DNA from: Oscillospiraceae bacterium
GTDB lineage: Bacteria; Bacillota; Clostridia; Oscillospirales; Acutalibacteraceae
Assembly (NCBI GenBank): GCA_015066445.1
Contig: SVOK01000002.1
Span: 1-64,000 of the forward strand
Length of the DNA stretch: 64,000 nt
Direction of reading: 5' to 3'
Below the pieces are notes generated by a model. That model did no database searches, had not been told where the DNA came from, and worked only from the letters and a program-made list of their open reading frames with translations. Shown piece by piece: positions 60,309 through 64,000 of the stretch. Within the stretch, counting starts at the first letter, position 1. Each line of letters starts with the position of its first letter. The position numbers and the translations under genes are program-made.

Positions 60309-61844
60309 TTAATAATAACCAATATTAAAAACCCCAACTATGCCGCGTCTTACTATCGTGACGCCAACATGCTCATATTGAAATCCTTGATAATTGAAGT
60401 TTTCGGATTCGAAACTTTCAGAAACGAATAAAGGTAAATCAATTGATTCTTCTTTAAAAGTTGAAAGTCCTATATCTTTTAGTAATTTCTCATCGATTTG
60501 ATAATCTTGCTTGACTAGACCGAAAAATGTAAATCCCGATTCTATGCAATAAGAAAGAAACACTTTCTCTGTTACGTTATATAAAAAACCTCCTAATGCC
60601 GAACCAACAAAGCTACCTAGCAAATATGGTATAACGGGCACTTCTGCAAATATTGCTTGGGCTGCCATACCTAAACCAACAGAAGACGCTGAAATAAACA
60701 TTGAGCGCATCATTGTTTGGGCGTACTCTTGTTTAGATATTTTTCCGTTTGCAACTTTTATGCCATTTTCAATAGCAGTAAATACTAAAACTACTGTTGC
60801 ACCTATTAATGTAGGATCGGCTGAAGTCATTATGTTGCCAAGATACCCAGCTTGTGCTGCAATTGTAACTCCGCTTGAAATCGCGCCTAACAAAAAACTT
60901 TTTGCGGTTTGGGTAAGTGCATCAAAACCTTGTTTTTTTAATTGTTCTACATCTATTTCTCCACGTTGTACCATCTGAGAAAAAGCATTGATTATAATTG
61001 GCGCAACATTCATTACAAAGGATAGTGCTGCTGCAGAAAGACCTGCCTTAAAAGCTTCACGCAACATATCGTGTGGCTTAATCAAATCTTTTAGGGTTAT
61101 ACCCAACTTTTCTAAAACTTCATCAAGTGTGCCATCTTTAGAGGCTTTTGCTAAAAGTTCAGCTTGTTGTTTAGTAAGACGAATTGAAGTGTTTCCTTTA
61201 CCGTCATCAATTGTATCGGTCAGAGAATTAAGTACCTCTTGTAGATTATTAGCAACGTCTGTTCTTCCAGATGAACGCTCTTTTGCAATTCTTTTTTGTA
61301 ATAAAGACTTAGCTTGTGCGAGTTGGTCAGAAGGAATTAATCTACCTTGCGTATAATAAATAGATTCGTTAGCGCTCTTGGTGTTTGGAAAATATTTTTC
61401 TAAATATTCTTCTAGCGAAAGAAAGGATTCACCGCGTTTTTCCGCATTCTTTTTTAATATCTCGTATCTTGCGCGAATGGTTGTAGCCTGCTGACCGACA
61501 GATTGCGAAGCGGTTCCATAATATTTACTACTATATGCTTGACCGTTGTCAAGCACTATATCAGCAGAACCTACTGCCGTACTTTCTGGCATATAAGCAG
61601 AAGATGATTGGCCGTTTACGGCAGCATTTATTCTTTGGGTATATGTATGCCAAACTTCAGCGTCAAAACCTTTTAAGAATTCATTACTCAAATTTGCTCT
61701 TCTATCTGCTTCTTCATACAATTTAAATATCATTTGATCTATTTCTTTTTTAATAGCGCCTGTATATTGATGAGCAGATACGCTACCGAAAATAGTAGAT
61801 AAGTTTGATGCTACATAATCAAAGCCGTTTTTAAAATAATCCAT
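60309..61844 (-). CDS. Unidentified protein with glycine-rich hydrophobic segments
   Basis: This is a 511-residue protein of no family I can name. The first 250 residues are polar and helical, with AEVWHTYTQRINAAV (about 65) and SADIVLDNGQAYSSKYYG (about 93-110). The second half carries several Gly/Ala-rich hydrophobic stretches (about 270-290, 315-335, 345-362, 385-402, 408-425) that could insert in membrane. A polar C-terminus follows. It starts 3 bp after the stop of the upstream gene, so the two are coupled. Base composition is more AT-rich than the housekeeping genes, suggesting acquisition. A membrane effector is a guess only. Confidence 0.6.
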   Translation of the reverse strand: MDYFKNGFDYVASNLSTIFGSVSAHQYTGAIKKEIDQMIFKLYEEADRRANLSNEFLKGFDAEVWHTYTQRINAAVNGQSSSAYMPESTAVGSADIVLDNGQAYSSKYYGTASQSVGQQATTIRARYEILKKNAEKRGESFLSLEEYLEKYFPNTKSANESIYYTQGRLIPSDQLAQAKSLLQKRIAKERSSGRTDVANNLQEVLNSLTDTIDDGKGNTSIRLTKQQAELLAKASKDGTLDEVLEKLGITLKDLIKPHDMLREAFKAGLSAAALSFVMNVAPIIINAFSQMVQRGEIDVEQLKKQGFDALTQTAKSFLLGAISSGVTIAAQAGYLGNIMTSADPTLIGATVVLVFTAIENGIKVANGKISKQEYAQTMMRSMFISASSVGLGMAAQAIFAEVPVIPYLLGSFVGSALGGFLYNVTEKVFLSYCIESGFTFFGLVKQDYQIDEKLLKDIGLSTFKEESIDLPLFVSESFESENFNYQGFQYEHVGVTIVRRGIVGVFNIGYY

Positions 61845-61847
61845 ATA

Positions 61848-62516
61848 TTACCCCATAAATATTTCCAAATATTCTAAATAGAACTTTAGGGTAGCATAAC
61901 GATAAGCCTGATCCAGGATTTCGTTTTCAGTAGCCGAAATGCTACTATGTTCTTTTATAGCAAATGGTAAAATAAATGGACATATAAGTAATGTGGCAGC
62001 ATCTAAAACAAGAGCCTTTTTATGTGATGAACCTTTTTGTATTGCATTCTCTGCTTTAGCACGATAACTATCTAATAATGCTTCATATTTTTTTCTGAAT
62101 TTTTCTGTGTACAAAGAGTGATTTTTAACTAAAGTATCATCTATATAAATACAAGCTTTATTACCAAACCATCCATAATATATTCCTAGTGAAATATCTT
62201 CTTTTATATCGGTTCTTTCCTTGGTTCCCGATTGTTCAAAATTAATGTTTGGAATAATATTTTTAGCCGAGCCTTTATTCCCAATAAATAGAAATTTTTG
62301 ACGAGAAGACGTGTGAGCACGGTTGTCACGATATATTTCATTTGTCCAAATAGCTGTATCAACCGAACCGTCGGTAATGCCAATAATTTTGGTTTTATCG
62401 TTACCTTCTTCGGAAATATCATCTGCAACACTAATTAGCATAGACAAATATTCGCAATAAACATCTGTGTCCGTATCCCCAACAATTATTAATTTTTTTG
62501 GTGTTCCACTAAACAT
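61848..62516 (-). CDS. Unidentified Rossmann-like protein paired with the gene below
   Basis: This is a 222-residue protein of unknown family. Two likely beta strands with adjacent acidic residues, KLIIVGDTDTDVYCEYL (about 7-23) and TKIIGITDGSVDTAIW (about 42-57), suggest a Rossmann-like or TIR-like sensor fold. A hydrophobic stretch (about 176-190) may be membrane-associated. It is the first gene of a two-gene unit with its own promoter (TTGCAC, 17 bp, TATAAT on the minus strand) and an AAGGAG site. Confidence 0.6.
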   Translation of the reverse strand: MFSGTPKKLIIVGDTDTDVYCEYLSMLISVADDISEEGNDKTKIIGITDGSVDTAIWTNEIYRDNRAHTSSRQKFLFIGNKGSAKNIIPNINFEQSGTKERTDIKEDISLGIYYGWFGNKACIYIDDTLVKNHSLYTEKFRKKYEALLDSYRAKAENAIQKGSSHKKALVLDAATLLICPFILPFAIKEHSSISATENEILDQAYRYATLKFYLEYLEIFMG

Positions 62517-62544
62517 ATTATTTTTCTCCTTGTTATTTTTTTAC

Positions 62545-62573
62545 ATTATATCATTTCAAAAATCAAAGTGCAA
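62545..62573 (-). promoter_or_regulatory. Promoter of the two-gene cassette
   Basis: On the minus strand TTGCAC (62573-62568) and TATAAT (62550-62545) are separated by 17 bp. The start codon is about 29 bp downstream. Confidence 0.65.
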
Positions 62574-62609
62574 GTTTTCATATTATTTACACAGGTTTTT
62601 AGATAAACA

Positions 62610-62653
62610 AACGACCTTGTGTAACACGTAACTGTGTGTTACACAAGGTCGTT
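62610..62653. terminator. Terminator of guaA
   Basis: AACGACCTTGTGTAACAC and GTGTTACACAAGGTCGTT form an 18-bp perfect stem with a short loop. It separates guaA from the two-gene cassette; T-rich sequence lies on the plus side (GATTTCTTATTTTTTC) and weaker T's on the minus side. Confidence 0.75.
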
Positions 62654-62747
62654 GATTTCTTATTTTTTCTTAGGGCAACTCAGGATATCAATTTTTACCC
62701 TTTTGGAAGAAACCCGCGATGAGAGGGGTTACCCTGAAATATCCCGA

Positions 62748-63749
62748 TTATTCCCATTCGATAGTGCCGATGGGTTTTGGTGTCAGATCCATAAGAACTC
62801 GGTTAATGCCTTCAACCTCGTGGGTGATGCGGTCGGTTATGTGATGGAGCAGGGGGTAGGGGATTTCTTCGATAGTAGCGCTCATTGCGTCGGTAGTGTT
62901 AATCGCGCGGATAATTGCGGGCCAGCCTTCGTAACGGCTTTCATCTTTAACGCCAACGCTCTTAATATCGGGGATAACCACGAAATACTGCCAAACCTTG
63001 CCGGCAAGACCGTTTTTATCGAATTCTTCTCTAAGTATTGCATCAGCCTCTCTAAGAGCATGAAGTCTGTCCCTTGTGATAGCGCCGAGACAGCGAACAC
63101 CAAGGCCCGGACCCGGGAAGGGCTGACGGTAAACCATTGCGTGGGGAAGACCCAAAGCCTCGCCCACAACACGAACCTCATCCTTGAAGAGCAGTTTTAT
63201 AGGCTCAACAAGCTCGAACTGCAAGTCTTCGGGGAGACCGCCAACGTTGTGGTGTGATTTAACTGCTTTTTTGCCTTCTGCTTGCTTTACGCTTTCGAGG
63301 ATATCAGGATAAATAGTTCCCTGAGCCAGAAAAGAGATATCGTCCAACTTGCGGGCTTCATCAGCAAAAACATTAATAAATTCTGCACCGATGATTTTTC
63401 TTTTCCTTTCAGGGTCAGAAACGCCAGCGAGTAAATCGAGGAAACGGTCGGTAGCATCAACATAAACAAGGTTAGCATCAAGCTCGTTACCGAACATTTC
63501 AATAACAGCTTCGCTTTCACCCTTGCGCATAAGACCGTGGTTAACGTGAACGCATACCAATTGCTTGCCGATAGCCTTAATAAGAAGTGCGGCTACAACC
63601 GAGCTGTCAACACCGCCTGAAAGCGCTAAAAGCACCTTTTTGTCGCCAACCTGAGCGCGAACCTCGGCAATTTGCTTCTCGATAAAAGCATTAGCTAATT
63701 CTTTTGTGGTAATACGAGACATTGAATCAGGACGTACATTACTGCTCAT
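62748..63749 (-). CDS. guaA: GMP synthase, ATP-pyrophosphatase subunit only
   Basis: This 333-residue protein matches the C-terminal two-thirds of GMP synthase, which turns XMP into GMP with ATP and ammonia. The PP-loop SGGVDSS (44-50) and VHVNHGLMRKGE (about 72-83) are intact, as are the XMP/dimerisation blocks RQPFPGPGLGVRC (about 209) and the ending KPIGTIEWE. The N-terminal glutamine amidotransferase domain of usual bacterial GuaA (about 190 residues) is absent. A strong GGGAGG site before the ATG shows this is a true start. The enzyme would need a separate amidotransferase subunit or free ammonia. Confidence 0.92.
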   Translation of the reverse strand: MSSNVRPDSMSRITTKELANAFIEKQIAEVRAQVGDKKVLLALSGGVDSSVVAALLIKAIGKQLVCVHVNHGLMRKGESEAVIEMFGNELDANLVYVDATDRFLDLLAGVSDPERKRKIIGAEFINVFADEARKLDDISFLAQGTIYPDILESVKQAEGKKAVKSHHNVGGLPEDLQFELVEPIKLLFKDEVRVVGEALGLPHAMVYRQPFPGPGLGVRCLGAITRDRLHALREADAILREEFDKNGLAGKVWQYFVVIPDIKSVGVKDESRYEGWPAIIRAINTTDAMSATIEEIPYPLLHHITDRITHEVEGINRVLMDLTPKPIGTIEWE

Positions 63750-63769
63750 TATTTTTTCCTCCCGTATAA

Positions 63770-64000
63770 TTAATTGGTATAGTTATCAAAGTAGCCTTGA
63801 ACAAGAACAACAGGAGTACCCTTATCACCTGAGCCGCTTGTTAAGTCACAAAGAGAGCCGATAAGGTCGGTGAGCTGACGAGGAGTTGTACCCTGAGCTG
63901 CCATATTACCTACAAGGCTGCCGGATTTTGCTTTGATACTGTCTGAAATAGCTTTTTTAAGCTCGTCACCCGAAAGATTGCTGAAGTCGTTATCAGCCAA
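63770..64000 (-). CDS. C-terminal part of an unidentified protein (partial)
   Basis: A reading frame enters from the right edge and ends 20 bp before guaA. Its last 76 or so residues are visible: an acidic/polar stretch, then a segment with SGSGDKGTPVVLVQGYFDNY at the end. It shows no amidotransferase motif, so it is not the missing GuaA glutaminase half as far as can be seen. No family is recognised. The start lies outside the window, or at the TTG at the very edge. Confidence 0.5.
   Translation of the reverse strand: MADNDFSNLSGDELKKAISDSIKAKSGSLVGNMAAQGTTPRQLTDLIGSLCDLTSGSGDKGTPVVLVQGYFDNYTN

Noticed and set aside
60094-60312. 72-residue open frame in the long gap
   Set aside because: No ribosome binding site, low-complexity hydrophobic translation, no family resemblance.
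62634-63257. 207-residue open frame opposite guaA
   Set aside because: It is the antisense shadow of guaA and starts within the terminator hairpin.
63770-64000. The partial frame at the right edge as the missing glutaminase subunit of GMP synthase
   Set aside because: The visible C-terminal part has none of the class I amidotransferase motifs (GxCxG, His-x-Glu).

Overview
The window looks like the replication-origin region of a low-GC, endospore-forming member of the Clostridia; an Oscillospiraceae/Ruminococcaceae-type gut anaerobe is my inference. Support comes from the block dnaA-dnaN-yaaA-recF-remB-gyrB-gyrA, the sporulation genes gpr, spoIIP, spoVAE-like and spoVB-like, a SCIFF peptide with its radical SAM maturase, and strong AGGAGG-type ribosome binding sites. 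Genes left of the dnaA promoter run on the minus strand and most genes to the right on the plus strand, as expected for two forks leaving an origin near 3.6 kb.

Layout. 0.1-2.1 kb: gpr-spoIIP sporulation operon. 2.2-11 kb: origin and replication core, with DnaA boxes between dnaA and dnaN. 11-15.6 kb: membrane protease, tadA, small membrane proteins, an ABC exporter pair. 15.6-21 kb: tRNA-Arg with a duplicated 3' end, galE, the DnaD/DnaI helicase-loading pair, mnmG. 21-28.9 kb: an AraC/PIG-L/NagB-like amino-sugar locus, a flippase, rarA, two PH-domain membrane proteins, a lone spoVAE-like gene. 28.5-30.7 kb: two perfect parS sites with parA-parB. 30.8-36 kb: SCIFF and its maturase, a decarboxylase-like enzyme, a glycosyltransferase, mtaB. 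36.1-36.7 kb: a small inverted-repeat element and tRNA-Pro with a second 3'-end duplication. 36.8-38.7 kb: PadR-DUF1700-DUF4097. 38.9-44.6 kb: purine salvage (xpt) and a nucleoside ABC importer. 44.7-46 kb: CarD-like regulator and an amidohydrolase.

The most striking region is 46.2-59 kb. A tyrosine recombinase gene lies inside a segment of about 1.45 kb bounded by perfect 23-bp inverted repeats. Each repeat has the form of a recombinase core site (8-nt arms around a 7-bp asymmetric centre). The segment carries a perfect consensus promoter (TTGACA, 17 bp, TATAAT) that points left in this assembly. Flipping the segment would aim it at the next operon: a secreted trypsin-like protease with a cytoplasmic FHA domain, a PP2C phosphatase, a transmembrane Ser/Thr kinase, a membrane protein with a tail of TTVL repeats, a small membrane protein and a surface protein of about 1960 residues. 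I read this as a self-contained phase-variation switch driving a phospho-signalling and surface-protein module. The same TTVL motif occurs in the tails of two of the proteins and is a likely kinase target and FHA ligand.

A second recurrent structure sits behind both tRNA genes: tRNA, terminator, inverted copy of the T-arm, a GTCC/GGAC triloop hairpin with a T-run, a GC-rich spacer, a direct copy of the tRNA 3' end, and a second terminator. 59-64 kb holds an acetyltransferase, an unidentified two-gene AT-rich cassette, and a GMP synthase that has only the ATP-pyrophosphatase half.
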